The position numbers and the translations under genes were made by a program. Shown here one piece after another: positions 23,401 to 31,880 of a stretch of DNA of 64,000 nt. The notes beneath the pieces were generated by a model. It searched no databases. It had not been told where the DNA came from and saw only the letters and a program-made list of their open reading frames with translations. Source of the stretch: Gibbula magus (taxonomy: Eukaryota > Mollusca > Gastropoda > Trochida > Trochidae); contig OW388302.1 of assembly GCA_936450465.1 (NCBI GenBank), positions 54,750,959-54,814,958 of the forward strand. The letters run 5' to 3'. Every line of letters begins with the position of its first letter. The first letter of the stretch is position 1.

Positions 23401-26400
23401 ATTAAGCCCATCTCATATAAGAAACTTTGAGATATTATGTTATTTTAATAAACTATATTTTGAAAGTAGTTCACATTCAGTAGCAATTGAACATTCAAAG
23501 TTACGTAAAATATGATGTCATTTGCTAAGCGATGCTCTAACTAACGTCCTAAATCACGAGCATGTTTAATAGTCTCATAATGCACGCTGTCGGTCCCATT
23601 GACCGCCTGTATTTTATTGCCGTGGGTATCTTATATTTGTCCATAAACGTATGTTCAAGATTTGGATATTTAAATATAATTGCTATTTGGAGGTTTATAG
23701 GTAACTTATTATGTTCCATCATGTTCCTAATCCATGTAAATCCATGAAAAAAATATGATTGATTGCTTAGTGAGGCTAAACATAATTCACTGTAACTATT
23801 ATTGCAATTTCTGGTAAATATTGTAAGAAGTAATGATTTTAGGTAAATACTTCAAAGGTAGATATCATCCATAATTCAGGTAATATATTATTGCTAATTT
23901 GTGGCAAATAGTTAAAATATTGTGAACATACATTGTTTCGGGAGTATGTATATGCTTACTCCTTCATCAGATCAGAAAATAGTAAACATATACATGTACT
24001 CTGAATTAAGAATTTGTTATCCAGAAAAACTTGCTTTTCTTAGAAGTATCCCGGCCACTTGTACTGGCACTTCTAAGAATTGGTAAAATTTGTGTCAAAA
24101 GGTAGTTTGAGATGTATATATAGTAAGTAAAATGAGGTGCAGCAGCACAGTTGAAGCTTGAAGTCACCACATCTAGCTTGTGAGATTGTTCTAGTGTTGT
24201 CTTCATTGGTGTCTGTGCAGTTATCACACATCATATTCCTCCTCCTCATAAATCTTTTTGTATAAAAACACTTTTATTATTTGAACATGATTTTAAAATC
24301 TACCTTGTGTTTTATCATGAACCATGTGATACCATGTGGCACTCGTCCGATTGTCAATTTGCCACCATACTTTTCATTTATTTACAAAAATCTCTAATTT
24401 CTCTCCCCATTGCTCAAATTTTACACCATTTCTCCATCAAAATTTCAGATTTGTTTTCTTTGTTCTGTGGGATACCTTCCGGTTTAAATTCAAATTGTTT
24501 TTTTTGGTGGTGTAATTTTGAGCATGTATATTTAATGCACATTTATATATATATGGCTGTGGATGTAACCAAATTGCACAACATGACATCTCTCGTTAAA
24601 TGTCTGATTAAATTTTTAAATTTGATTTTCAGACCTTTGAAGTATTGAGTTGTTCTCAAGAGTAATTTTAAATTGATGATATCTGCTAACAATAGTAAAG
24701 TAAGATGACCTATCTATCCATCCATCTATCTATCTGTGCTAGTGCTGGAGTGAAGGAAGGGAGGTAACTCATACATACATTATTTTGCTTTTCTTCTGTT
24801 TCAGTTTTGCAGGATTTAGCCGACTACGTATGCATAATAAGGGCGGATCTCCCGTAGCTTTTGTAGAATATCAGGTGTGTCTTTATTTCACCTCTCACCC
24901 TTGACCCGTGACCCTTGACCTCCCTCCCTAGTCCTCTTTGTTTGACTGATGACCTACCTACCTCAGTGTGCATGATCTGCTGCATGAATGTATGTATGTA
25001 TGTCCACAATGAGCCATCCTTGTGTATTTCCTTGCAAAGCAACTTATTGCTTGGTTGGGATGTAACGAAAGATCTAACTATCGACTATATTTTGATAGTT
25101 GAGTAAATGCAGTTCTTTACTTGAATTTAAAAGTCAAATTCGCACACAAATGCGGCTTTTAGATTTGAAAAATGCTGGACCACTCCGAACAGATCACTGA
25201 GAGCTTGAAACTTGAAACCTAAGTTGTTCTGTCATTGAAAACTAAGCAGTTTGGAAGAAGTCATTTCAAAGTAAAGAGTCTACTAAAGACATTGTTTATT
25301 CTGGAATTGGTTTGATTGTGTCTATACAGATAAATAATCACATTATCTATCACAATAGTAGGTCACAATAGGTTATTGCTATTGCAATAGTTAGTCACAG
25401 ACTATCGCTATCGCAATAGTGCATTGTGGGTCAATAGTCACACCTATTGTTTTGAGATTACAAAATAGCATTTACATTAGCATAGCATGATTCAAATTGA
25501 CCCTGTTCCAAAGAATAAAATCTATAAAATAGTGCATTTACCCGGATACTAACTGGTACTCTAGACTCCTTGCCCCAAGGTCTGATGACTCTCCATATGC
25601 CAGTTCAGTGTAGATAAAACCCAGACTTAGCTGGCCTATCAGATCAAAGTTTCTTAACGATTACCATTTTGAACGCATTTAGAAACATTTGTTAACACGT
25701 TCGTAATTTTACATGATCCTGTAGATGCATTTTGTAAGTTAAAAAGTCTTTGGGCTAGTATTTCAAGAAATGAACTGGTCCGAAATGGCTAGTGCTTAGG
25801 AAAAGTTAAGTTCAAACCCTGCTAACTGTACTTGTGTCATAACAAGCAAGTATATGGACAGTCATCTGACAGTTTGGAGAGAGTTTTGACCCGAGTGATA
25901 AAAGTTTGTATCCCGGTAAATCCATGTATTTGTGACTTTTTCCTCAGAATACAACACAATTAATAATGTTAATAATAAAATCAGAAGAGTCCCCTTCATT
26001 CATTATTATATAAAATATTATTGAATATTTATTACAACATAGGATGGTAGAGTAAAGAATTTGAATTATACACACAAAATTTATCACTTGTCACAAGGAT
26101 GGGCTCGTGGAAATAAATTGTCCTGTACTTGCACTGGGGCACATTCCAGAGTTTTGATTGATCAACTCCATCAAACTTGTTTGCATGATTGCAAACATGA
26201 TTTGATGAAATATTAGTTTGATACTGGGGCCCAAGATTTGTAAAGCTCATCTGTGGTTTGTCAAAAGTACCAGGTATTGATAATCATATTGACTTGTGAC
26301 TGGCTTAGTGCTAAGAGAGCGTTGTTAAATTCAATGAACCTGCAAATTTGTCAAAGAATGTTCCTTTCAGTTGAAAGATTGTCAAAGTGACGTGACCTAG

Positions 26401-27421
26401 AATGGTATTGGCTTTCGACAAACTCTAGTGTTAAGAGAGATTTGATAAACTTGATGAACCTGCAGACTTTGTATGAGGCGTTAAAGAATGTTCCTTTTTG
26501 AGGATAGATTGTCAAAGTGACCTAGATTGATGTTGTTTTTCTACTATCTTAGCGCTAAGAGACCTTTGAAAGTCTATGCCCTGTTGAATATGTACAAACA
26601 ATAGTGTTTTCTGTTCAAAGAGAGGTAACCCTCCAATCAAGGAAAGATAACTCTGATTGTCTTTATAGCAATAACTCCTCTATGAAGGGTGAGCAAGGGG
26701 TGAGGGTTCTATGTGAGGCAACTTTATATGAATAAGGTGCATATTTCATAGGGACAAAAAGTTTATCAAACAAAATGTCATAAGCAAAGGCATTCAGTTA
26801 TTCTATTTCAAATGTAAAAAAGGGAGACAATTCCTGTTAATGTAGATTACTATTCAGAAAAACATAAATCTAATGAAAGTCATGAAACGAAAAGAAAACC
26901 ACATTTTATTCAGAGTGGAGTTTTAAAACAGGGCATTGATTAAAAGGGGAAACAATTTGGTCTGGGATGCATTATTGGAACACTGTATTTCAGTGAGAAG
27001 GGTATGTAAACAAGTGGTGTAAGTACCGAAAAGAAAAGAAAGCTTCTAAACAAGGAGACGATTCTCCTGTAGGGAGATTACCATAGCTCTTAGTAGCAGA
27101 GATAACTGTACACAAGCCAGATAGCTCTTCTGTGGAGAGAAAACACTTTAAAGGGGAAGTAACTGATGCTCAACTTTATTTTGCAGGATGTTGCTCAGGC
27201 CGCAATGGCAATGAATCGCCTCCAAGGTTTTGTTTTGCTCTCTTCGGATCGAGGGGGGCTCCGTATTGAATATGCAAAGAACAAAATGGGTGAAGTGGTG
27301 AGTGGAGTTTAGTCCTTCATCAGACAAGTAAGGAAATTTATGTTATTTTTGCTCAGTCAGGGCCTTCAATGCTTTCATCACCAGCCCTGCACCAGCATGA
27401 TCAAGCTTCAGGTAGACACTG

Positions 27422-27452
<31 letters not shown>

Positions 27453-30400
27453 CCTGCTTTAGGGCCACGTTCACACCGCAAAGAGCCCTTCACATGTCTA
27501 TGCATGAATGTCTGTTTAATTGATTAGTAATGAGAACAAATAATTCATTGTTTTTATTTTGATACATTTTCCTGACTATATTGCCATTAAGATATTTAAG
27601 TTACCTTTGGAAAATATTATCCTGATCATTTACATTGTGAAAGTAAGATTTTCTTAAGATTTGAATCATTAAATGATTATGCTTGTAAGTTTTTGGCTCC
27701 TTGAATGAAAACATTTACATATCTAAAAGAAGCATGATTGGATAATTGTTCTTCAAAGGATGAAATCACAGCACAATAGTTCTAGATTCCTGCCAGCTTT
27801 AGTCTAGTAGCAGAGTACAGTGATAATTTAAACTTTATTTATATTTATCGTATACATCAATGATTATTATTGTACACAAACGTTCAAAGATAAAGTCCCT
27901 CAAATACAGACGTAACTGCAAAGGTTCAATATTTTTAAGAATGCAGTTTGGAAATTATGTATTTCCCAAAGAAAGCATAAAGAAAGACTCTAATCTATCA
28001 AATGGGGGTAACTGATGACCTATTCATGGGCAGGATGCATTTGAATTTATTTTATTTTATTTTTCTCAAGGGTTTGGAACTGTGAAGCTTCCAGAGTAAG
28101 AACAATTCTGTTTTCTGGAGGGCTTGTCGTTATTTCTGCTAACCAGACTTTTCCAATTTGAATTTTACTAAACTGTCATGGATCTGAAGTGAATTTACAC
28201 AAGGAGTTTGACCCTTTATCTTTGACTTCTCTGTTTTGGATTTGGTGTCTAACATATTTTTTGTGAGAACGTCGCTTCACTTCATTTCCCCTATCACGAT
28301 TTCAAATTATTTGGTTGGAGAAATGCTCACTGATATTAGTAACTAAGTTTTTCGGAAATGTCAATCATAACGAGATTATTTTTTAAATTATTATAATTCA
28401 TTCAAAGTCAAAAGATAAAAGAAATTGTGAAACGAAAAATTACCTTTCAGTGGGCTTGCTTTCCGACCAAATATGTCTCCACTTGCTTGTCACTCACAAT
28501 GTTGCTAGGGTCATGTAGCTGAAATGAAAGTAAAAGTTATGTCAACACTAAATATTTGTTCATAGAAAAGAGTTGGGAGTCCATGAATAGCTAGCATAAT
28601 GGCAGAACAGTTAGACTATAGACTGTGTAGACTTTTGTACTTAGCAAAACAAAGATTAATCATATAGTCTAGCAGTCTTTATCATCTTAACTTTTTTAGC
28701 TCATCAGGCCTTAAAGGCCTGATGAGCTTATGGCATGGGATGGCGTCCGTCCGTCCGTAAACTTTTCACTTTTTCGACTTCTTCTCCAGAACCAATGACT
28801 CCAGAGAACTGAAATTTTATGTACAGACTCCTTGACTGAAGGGGATTCTAAATTTTGTGACCCGGTGACCCCAAATAAGGGCAGTCATAACCTTAAAAGC
28901 TATTTTCATTTTTTTCTCCAGTATCAAAAGCTGTAGAAAGCTCTATGTGCAGACTCTTTGGCCAATTGGGATTCTAAATTGTAGATTTGGTGACCTTGTG
29001 ACCCTAAATATGGATCACAGGGGTCACCGCCTAAAAAACCTGTAAAAATAGCTGTGAACATAATGAGATTTTATATGCACTTCATTCAGTATACAGTCAG
29101 GCCTCGATAATCCGAACGCTTCCGTTTTTCATCAAAAACGTTCGGATAGTGAAATGTTCGGATTACTGAGTACTGAGGACTACTCAAGAGATTAGTTTGG
29201 TTACATCTTCCTACTGGAAACTGCGAGATTCGGATTATCGGTCGCCGGATTATCGCGGCTTGACTGTAGTACTTCATTCAGCTTCAGAGTAATACTATGT
29301 TGTGGACATGTTTGACGCAATCAATGTGAAATTAGAACTGTTGAATAGCCTGTGAACTGAATATTGTGACAGGCTGCATAGGAAAATATAATTGACTGGC
29401 TGTGAGTCCAGGGTCTGCATGTTGTGTAATTGCAGGTGTTAAATTGACCTCAGCAATGACCTAGGCAGAGCAGCTAATACACAGGTTTCAGGTTACTTCA
29501 AACATCTCTGCTGTGTTACTGATTTAGTCTTACACTCAGATGCTCAAGAGAATTTATTGAAAAAGAACATGTATGAGAAACAGGATATTTAGAAACCACT
29601 CAGGGCTCATTTTCATTATGTAGTAAATGTTGATAATTCCAGAAGAAAATACGAAGTAAAACAATAAAATGCAACGGTCTACATTATTATCCCCCGCCAC
29701 AACGAAGTTGGCGGCTGATATAGAAATGAGCTCCGTCTGTCTGTGCGACCGGGCTTTTCCATTCCGGCCTCAAACTTCAAAACTATTCCATATATTTTGC
29801 TGAAACTTTGTACAGGTATCAACCAAGTAGTCTAGATGTGCCTTTTGCTATATACAAATTTGAGATTTTTTGGGATTTTTTTTTTACGAATGCAAACAAT
29901 CTGGACTTAGAACCAAGAAGAGGGAAAACTATATTCCGGCCTCAAACTTCAAAACTATTCCATATATTTTGCTGAAACTTTGTACACAGGTATCAACCAA
30001 GTAGTCTAGATGTGCCTTTTCCTTTGCCGTTTCCTTGGAAATGCATCTAAGAATTTTGTGGTTTCCGAAACATAACTCAAGGCAATAAGACCAAGCTCAT
30101 GAAACTTGATAGAACAATATGGTTGGTCACTGTGCCTTTTCAAGTTTTAAACTTGTTTTTGGCTGTTTCAATGGAAAAACGTCTTAAAATTGTGTTTCCA
30201 GACCCTTAACTCCAAAGATGTATGATCAAGGTCAATGAATCTTGGCATGGGCAAAAACATTTATTTCTAGGACACACTGGAAATCGTAAAACTGAGTTCA
30301 ATCAGACTATCAACGTGTTCAGGTTAGAACTATCACTTATGAGTTATGAGTTATAAAAAAATTCAAGAAAGTAAATGCATTATATATTCAAAATGCATAA

Positions 30401-31880
30401 ATATATTCAAAATTCCTACATGGTGGGGGATATGGCCGACTCTGTCTGCTTGTTTATAATGAATGTGGATTAATGTGTAACCAATTTTTATAATAACTTT
30501 TAAATTTGATGACTGCAATGACTTATTATGTGATGTCTTAATCTTTTCCTTAGAGATAATTAATAACATAATTCCTGATGAGCTTCAGAGCCCATGGCTC
30601 TATTTTTATTCAGACCCTTTTGAAATAAATAGTAAGTAATATAATGAAAAATAAAACTCAGTTATAAAAAATAAATTACCTACAGTTATTGATTGATAAT
30701 GTAGTTACTGTATCAGACTTTAATGTTTGTATTCAATTGTCATACTGGAAAATCGTTGATGTATATTTACTATTTTGTTAAAATTATTTTAAAGGGTTTT
30801 TATGGTTAAACAAGTGTCCTGTTCCCCATGTAGCAGTATGTCTTTGTGAGTTCAGTTAATTCAATTTGATGACGATCTCAAGATAGTTCAAGTGCTGTGT
30901 TATCTCCAATATCTCGACCTTACATCTAGGAAAATAACCTTTGGGGTCCAGTTGGCCTTTGATGAACCTTGATTGGCCAATGAAAATCCTTCCCAAAGAG
31001 CATGCCATGCTTCATTGAGAAGACTGAGATTTTATGGCTGATCAACTCGTTCAACAATGGCCACTTTTTTTATACAGATCATTGTTTCATTGATGGGTTT
31101 CATTCAGACACTATTTTCCCTTGATGTATTGTAGACTCAAAGCAGGGTTAAATTATGTGTGCACAATGTCACGGAGCTCTCTTTGTTAGTCAAGCTAATG
31201 GTTGTAGTCATGTGACTTTTTGGTGACATTTTAGATAAACTTTTATAAGTCAGTGATCTCGAACTTTTTAAACTGTATGTATTAAAGGGGCAGTAGCATG
31301 TTTTTTTCTTTCAACTTTATATTTTCAGATTTCCCATTTATTATTATAGTTTATGTCATTTATATTTACTTTAGAGGGTTAAACATCTTATTACACAAAC
31401 CAATTATCCATATGGTAATAACGGTGTTGCGTATTAAGCCAAAATTGCATGGCAGCCATTTTATTGTGAACACATTTTATTTCGAAAGACAAAAAACTAT
31501 CCCCATGGCTTTACAGAACCATGTACAATCATCTGTAACTTGACTTTCCGAAGAGAGAAAGTTGTTTTACTATTGGTGACATTATTTTCAAATATATTTC
31601 ATCAACTTATGTCAGTGAAAAATCGTGCTACTGCCCCTTTAATAACATTACATGTTTGTATAAATAGTTTTAACTGGACTGGGTATAAGAATGTTCAAGG
31701 CTTCATAGGTAATCTGGATAATGAAAGTGAAGCTATGCTTGCGGAAAGTTAGTGTGTTCAGAGAGAAAAAATCATTTTTGAGATCTCAGCACATTATTTC
31801 AAATTCTGCTTTTCTGTCTTTTTCAGGGCAAAAAGGATGACATCCTGCAGTCCCCAGTTTCCATGGCAACTGCGTTTTGA
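5400..31880 (+). CDS. RBPMS/cpo/mec-8: Couch potato / MEC-8 / RBPMS family RNA-binding protein (spliced, 5' end outside window)
   Basis: The spliced product (about 315 residues in this window) has the second half of RRM1, a Pro/Ala-rich linker, a full RRM2 and a 17-residue tail. Proteins of this family are RRM-type regulators of splicing and mRNA fate that recognise CAC or GCAC motifs. RRM1 is recognised by GYEGSLLKV, the RNP1-containing PVGFVTF, and FDPDLPQTLRLEFAKSNTK, all very close to couch potato. RRM2 is shown by TLFVANL (RNP2), SPVAFVEYQ (RNP1) and RLQGF...GLRIEYAKNKM. Vertebrate RBPMS has one RRM, whereas MEC-8 has two, so the architecture is MEC-8-like. Junction phases are 0,0,1,0,0,2,0,0 and every intron is GT-AG. 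The exon with the start codon and RNP2 of RRM1 is missing from the window. Individual exons are listed below. Confidence 0.92.
5454..5864 (+). promoter_or_regulatory. CAC-rich intron between alternative exons (candidate splicing control)
   Basis: By hand count this 411-nt intron has about 20 CAC trinucleotides, including a run of three GATCAC blocks at about 5518-5546, CACACCAC near 5604, CACCAC near 5722, and GCAC at 5473 and 5846, the last just upstream of exon B's acceptor. RBPMS, Couch potato and MEC-8 bind paired CAC/GCAC motifs (established for the family). I infer possible autoregulation of the exon choice. Enrichment has not been tested statistically. Confidence 0.4.
5865..5918 (+). 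CDS. RBPMS/cpo/mec-8: Alternative exon B of RRM1 (canonical GYEG version)
   Basis: The acceptor is ttgtattttcag and the donor is gtaagtatt. The exon is 54 nt, phase 0 to 0, encoding GYEGSLLKVTNKNGKNTS. It matches the family consensus closely (vertebrate RBPMS GYEGSLIKLTSK at the same exon position), so it is the ancestral form. It supplies RRM1 strand beta2 and the loop leading into RNP1 (VGFVTF) in the next exon. The partner alternative is exon A at 5400-5453. Confidence 0.92.
5919..7492. other. Intron
   Basis: AT-rich intron between exon B and the RNP1 exon. No third copy of the alternative exon was found here, and no recognisable repeat. Confidence 0.6.
7493..7555 (+). CDS. RBPMS/cpo/mec-8: RRM1 RNP1 exon
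   Basis: The acceptor is gttgtttccag and the donor is gtaata. It is 63 nt, phase 0 to 0, encoding 21 residues: PVGFVTFISRVAAESAKQDLQ. VGFVTF is the RNP1 strand (beta3) with its RNA-stacking aromatics, and RVAAESAKQDLQ is helix alpha2. Exon boundaries match the RBPMS exon that starts with PVGFVSF, supporting orthology. The donor lacks the usual G at +5 (gtaata), so it is moderately weak. Confidence 0.93.
7896..8034 (+). CDS. RBPMS/cpo/mec-8: RRM1 beta4 and start of linker
   Basis: The acceptor is gtacttgcag and the donor is gtaagt. It is 139 nt, phase 0 in and phase 1 out. It begins GVRFDPDLPQTLRLEFAKSN, which closes RRM1 (beta4 is TLRLEFAK), then a Lys-rich TKVTKPKQQSPQP stretch and HPTIIHPLTG. 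The family's conserved FDP..PQT.RLEFAKSNTK block is intact. The single carried base C joins AA of the 12089 exon to form Gln; the same join is possible to the decoy acceptor at 11623. Confidence 0.94.
8035..10496. other. Intron, first part
   Basis: AT-rich intron. The only repeat I can bound is the small inverted-repeat element near 9137-9220. The rest, including 9280-10496, holds no supported gene. Confidence 0.5.
9137..9220. mobile_element. Small inverted-repeat MITE
   Basis: GCCATTGCACAAAACAAC on the left is matched, inverted, by the segment around TTTTGTGTAATGGC on the right. The interior includes AACGCTAAGGTTAA. Boundaries are approximate. Confidence 0.5.
10497..10631 (+). mobile_element. 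Internally deleted SINE copy
   Basis: This is the same family and orientation as the element at 2577-2892. The head matches GGATAGTGCAGTGGTTAGCG and TCGGATCAAGAGGTCC, then jumps directly to AATACTAGCAGC near the 3' end and finishes in CTCACCTCACCTCA. About 170 bases, including box B, are missing, so it cannot drive its own transcription. Confidence 0.85.
10929..11018. repeat. 90-nt imperfect hairpin
   Basis: CGAATTATCTGTCC at the left pairs with GGACAAATAATTCG at the right. The centre is AACTCCTCGCTAAAGCTCGG AGTT, a GC-rich apical hairpin. It lies inside the foldback family that continues to 11360. Confidence 0.6.
11128..11360 (+). repeat. CCAATCAG foldback repeat, copy 2
   Basis: It aligns along its length with 58098-58410: AACACAGGTATTGA, ACCAGTC, TTATGTAT, TCATGCAACAAT, TCACTCAAGTCAATA, TTTTGGTC, then TCTCGACCAATCAGAT and CTGGAAA. 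In this copy the CRE-like TGACGTCA positions have mutated to TGACATCA or TGATGTCA. Confidence 0.7.
11443..11841 (+). pseudogene. Decayed tandem duplicate of intron end and exon start (decoy exon)
   Basis: This unit duplicates 11879-12116: the same GGTGAAGCAAAA, CGTAACAGAATTCCTAATC, TTTTAACCAGAA, CATGCAGCAGCAG and polypyrimidine tract. The last 30-odd bases, tcttttttcccttcacttacag and then AAGAGCTA, are identical to the genuine 3' splice site 465 bp downstream. In the phase carried from the 8034 donor it would read QELSLTLRL and stop at 11650-11652. An inverted-repeat element at 11633-11810 splits the copied exon, which resumes as AAGAGCTAGGTGCTGCC. It could be an inert relic, a decoy acceptor or a poison exon that truncates the protein after RRM1. 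Confidence 0.75.
11633..11810. mobile_element. 178-bp foldback MITE inside the duplicated exon
   Basis: The left end GTCTAACCCTTAGACTCTGA matches the inverted right end GTCTTACACTCAGGACTCTGA with one gap. Internal arms around AAAAGGAGCC and CTCCTTTTTAATATT also pair. The flanks are TAA on both sides (11630-11632, 11811-11813), which suits a PIF/Harbinger-type target site. A longer AAGAGCTA repeat also flanks it, so the exact duplication is ambiguous. Confidence 0.75.
12001..12047 (+). repeat. (CATA)n then (CAG)n microsatellites
   Basis: Tandem CATA (about seven units) is followed by five CAG units, 40-85 bases upstream of the 12089 exon. In the duplicated unit at 11560-11580 both tracts are short, so the expansion happened after duplication. 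Confidence 0.9.
12089..12234 (+). CDS. RBPMS/cpo/mec-8: Linker exon (Pro/Ala-rich)
   Basis: The acceptor is cttcacttacag. The phase-1 join makes Gln, then 48 codons starting ELGAAFIPTAGPEGWAPHPL and ending HTALIQHPALAQ. The GPE.W..HPLA pattern corresponds to the post-RRM segment of couch potato. The exon is markedly GC-rich against an AT-rich background. The donor CAG|gtaccg lacks the consensus at +4 to +6, and the frame stays open through VPVRVSLSYL to a TGA at 12361-12363, so a retained-intron isoform ending in about 42 extra residues is possible. Confidence 0.88.
12235..13120. other. Intron
   Basis: The first 129 bases are an open continuation of the exon frame (see the finding). The remainder has no supported feature. 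Confidence 0.5.
13130..13440 (+). repeat. Degenerate minisatellite, TTTTGTGTGACTGAA units
   Basis: About nine diverged units of roughly 33-36 bases each carry TTTTGTGTGACTGAA followed by ATCACC. Clear examples are at 13163, 13191, 13246 and 13300. CAC occurs in most units, so it is another CAC-rich stretch inside an intron of a CAC-binding protein's gene. Confidence 0.75.
13441..15030. other. Intron, nothing recognised
   Basis: AT-rich. The 13850-14110 stretch is rich in TTAAG/CTTAAG words but I could not bound a repeat. Confidence 0.45.
15031..15143. mobile_element. Foldback MITE, CGCTAAGATAGTCGTAA family
   Basis: The left arm (about 44 bases) ends in CGCTAAGATAGTCGTAA. The right arm begins TTACGACTATCTTAGCACT and ends in AAAATCTAGGCCC, so nearly the whole element is a hairpin. 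Related ends occur near 26553, 33663-34129 and, degraded, near 459. Confidence 0.8.
16208..16270 (+). CDS. RBPMS/cpo/mec-8: Probable linker exon
   Basis: Read in phase 0, the exon encodes IQKGQAHYPSATSPGSVWHY followed by Q. It runs from acceptor catttacaatttatctcag to donor gtgggt (63 nt, phase 0 to 0), fitting between the 12089 and 20885 exons. The composition (Ser, Pro, aromatic) suits the family's linker or tail. Several AGs lie upstream (16136 to 16207) but those in usable phase with a pyrimidine tract are few; an in-frame extension upstream (ASAAVAAALLQVKKFNHIYN) is also open. It could be a cassette exon. I have not confirmed conservation. Confidence 0.6.
16318..16353 (+). repeat. (CA)n microsatellite
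   Basis: A CACACA tract lies 48 bases after the donor of the 16208 exon. CA repeats are dense CAC sites. Confidence 0.95.
16960..16986 (+). CDS. Possible 27-nt microexon
   Basis: It is bounded by ctggcaccagcag and gtgggtgaaag, phase 0 to 0, encoding AAAKTYTKK. It would fit in frame between the 16208 and 20885 exons. The pyrimidine tract is modest and the call rests only on splice-site and phase fit, so treat it as a hypothesis. Confidence 0.22.
17000..18950. other. Intron, nothing recognised
   Basis: AT-rich with a (TC)n tract near 17798-17816. Short ORFs on both strands show no domain. Confidence 0.5.
18955..19475 (+). repeat. Tandem repeat of about 100 bp, five units
   Basis: Units begin GAGAAATRTG and run through CTACTTGTAGGC and ACAATAAG to TATTTCTCCTATG. 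Units 2 and 3 (19037-19138 and 19139-19238) are nearly identical, unit 4 is shortened and unit 5 carries a nested MITE. A decayed further unit may lie at 19565-19640. Confidence 0.85.
19315..19407. mobile_element. 93-bp TA-flanked MITE nested in the tandem repeat
   Basis: Ends are CAGTAGAACACAGATATA and, inverted, CAGTAGAACACAAATATA (17 of 18). TA lies on both sides (19313-19314, 19408-19409), fitting a Tc1/mariner/pogo-type insertion. Unit 1 of the host tandem repeat (around 18968) preserves the empty site. Confidence 0.85.
19480..20884. other. Intron
   Basis: The region 20360-20880 is open in the exon frame for a long way (TCCACATCC-type degenerate repeats giving Ser/Thr/His-rich translation), but this is pyrimidine-rich intron leading to the acceptor, not coding sequence. 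Confidence 0.55.
20885..21132 (+). CDS. RBPMS/cpo/mec-8: Linker and RRM2 RNP2 exon
   Basis: The acceptor is ggtttatctcttgcag and the donor is AACAG|gtgaga. It is 248 nt, phase 0 in and phase 2 out (82 codons plus AG). It starts AGMLTDQLNSVFPQMQP, continues through a Pro/Thr/Ala/Ser-rich linker, and reaches RRM2 at residue 62: TLFVANL is RNP2 (beta1) and SSEQELKDLFN is helix alpha1. The coding part is GC-richer than both flanks. Single-RRM vertebrate RBPMS lacks this region; two-RRM MEC-8 has it. Confidence 0.94.
21133..23239. other. Intron
   Basis: Short sequences rich in 'gagtaaag...gtgtagat' words follow the donor (21180-21420) and reappear inverted near 22330-22520, suggesting an element about 1.2 kb long whose ends I could not fix (CCCATCTCTCC at 22317 pairs with GGAGAGATGGGA at 21421). 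Confidence 0.4.
23255..23548. mobile_element. Foldback element
   Basis: The left arm, AAATGACGTCATATTTTATG, TTGTTCAATTGCTAG, TTTTCAAAATATAGTTTAT and ATCTCAAAGTTT, returns inverted on the right as AAACTTTGAGAT, ATAAACTATATTTTGAAA, TAGCAATTGAACA and AAAATATGATGTCATTTG. The arms are over 100 bases with a short AT-rich loop. Confidence 0.8.
23560..24804. other. Intron
   Basis: No repeat or exon identified before the acceptor ttcttctgtttcag. Confidence 0.5.
24805..24874 (+). CDS. RBPMS/cpo/mec-8: RRM2 RNP1 exon
   Basis: The acceptor is cttctgtttcag and the donor is gtgtgt. It is 70 nt, phase 2 in and phase 0 out. The junction codon AG|T is Ser, then FAGFSRLRMHNKGGSPVAFV and EYQ. GFSRLRM is beta2 and SPVAFVEY is RNP1 (beta3). 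A second AG 11 nt into the exon (ttttgcag|GA) would create an immediate stop, which fixes the acceptor at 24804. Confidence 0.95.
24875..27186. other. Intron
   Basis: It contains several decayed inverted-repeat ends of the TTAGYGCTAAGAGA family (26300, 26430 and 26555) and a CAATAG-rich stretch (25350-25450). No other exon was seen. Confidence 0.5.
27187..27297 (+). CDS. RBPMS/cpo/mec-8: RRM2 C-terminal exon
   Basis: The acceptor is ttattttgcag and the donor is gtgagt. It is 111 nt, phase 0 to 0, 37 residues: DVAQAAMAMNRLQGFVLLSS is helix alpha2 and the following loop, and GGLRIEYAKNKM is beta4. It closes RRM2 with the same IEYAK signature as RRM1's LEFAK. Exon layout across RRM2 parallels RRM1. 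Confidence 0.95.
27421..27452. repeat. (TA)n microsatellite
   Basis: A TATATA tract lies about 125 bases after the 27297 donor. Confidence 0.9.
27453..28698. other. Intron
   Basis: Nothing recognised. Confidence 0.5.
28699..29060. mobile_element. Hairpin-capped repeat, GCTCATCAGGCC end
   Basis: It opens with a perfect palindrome, AGCTCATCAGGCCTT / AAGGCCTGATGAGCT (28700-28730), then GGCGTCCGTCCGTCC, TTTTTCGACTTCTTCTCC, and two diverged units with CAGACTC and GATTCTAAATT. The same order, reversed, ends the array at 48.43-48.58 kb. Confidence 0.75.
29094..29266. mobile_element. 173-bp pogo/Tigger-like MITE
   Basis: The left end CAGTCAGGCCTCGATAATCC and the inverted right end CAGTCAAGCCGCGATAATCC are 18 of 20 identical. 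TA target duplications lie at 29092-29093 and 29267-29268. The CAGT...CTCGATAATCCG terminus is typical of pogo-group elements. There is no transposase. Confidence 0.85.
29691..30607. mobile_element. Hairpin-capped repeat with tandem core
   Basis: The left end is CCCCCGCCACAACGAAGTTG followed by CCGTCTGTCTG. Two core units (CCGGCCTCAAACTTC to AGATGTGCCTTTT) lie near 29763-29850 and 29937-30020. The right end is CCTGATGAGCTTCAGAGCCC then ATGGCTCTATTTTT, the reverse of the ends at 40.73 and 63.92 kb. Both ends could belong to one element or to two abutting ones. Confidence 0.6.
30608..31281. other. Intron, nothing recognised
   Basis: AT-rich sequence without a supported feature. Confidence 0.5.
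31282..31642 (+). mobile_element. TTAAAGGGGCAGTAGCA element, copy 1 (empty site)
   Basis: Perfect 17-base terminal inverted repeats TTAAAGGGGCAGTAGCA bound 361 bp. It aligns in reverse orientation with 50286-51094. At the position where that copy carries a nested hAT-like MITE, this copy reads straight through TGTAATAAGATGTTT on its reverse strand. TTAA ends could be a TTAA target or part of the terminus. Confidence 0.9.
31827..31880 (+). CDS. RBPMS/cpo/mec-8: Terminal coding exon
   Basis: The acceptor is tttctgtctttttcag. It encodes GKKDDILQSPVSMATAF and then TGA at 31878-31880. Phase 0 from the 27297 exon continues the basic MGEV|GKKDD stretch after RRM2 beta4. A short tail after RRM2 is usual for two-RRM members of this family. 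Confidence 0.88.
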   Translation, partial: GKKDDILQSPVSMATAF

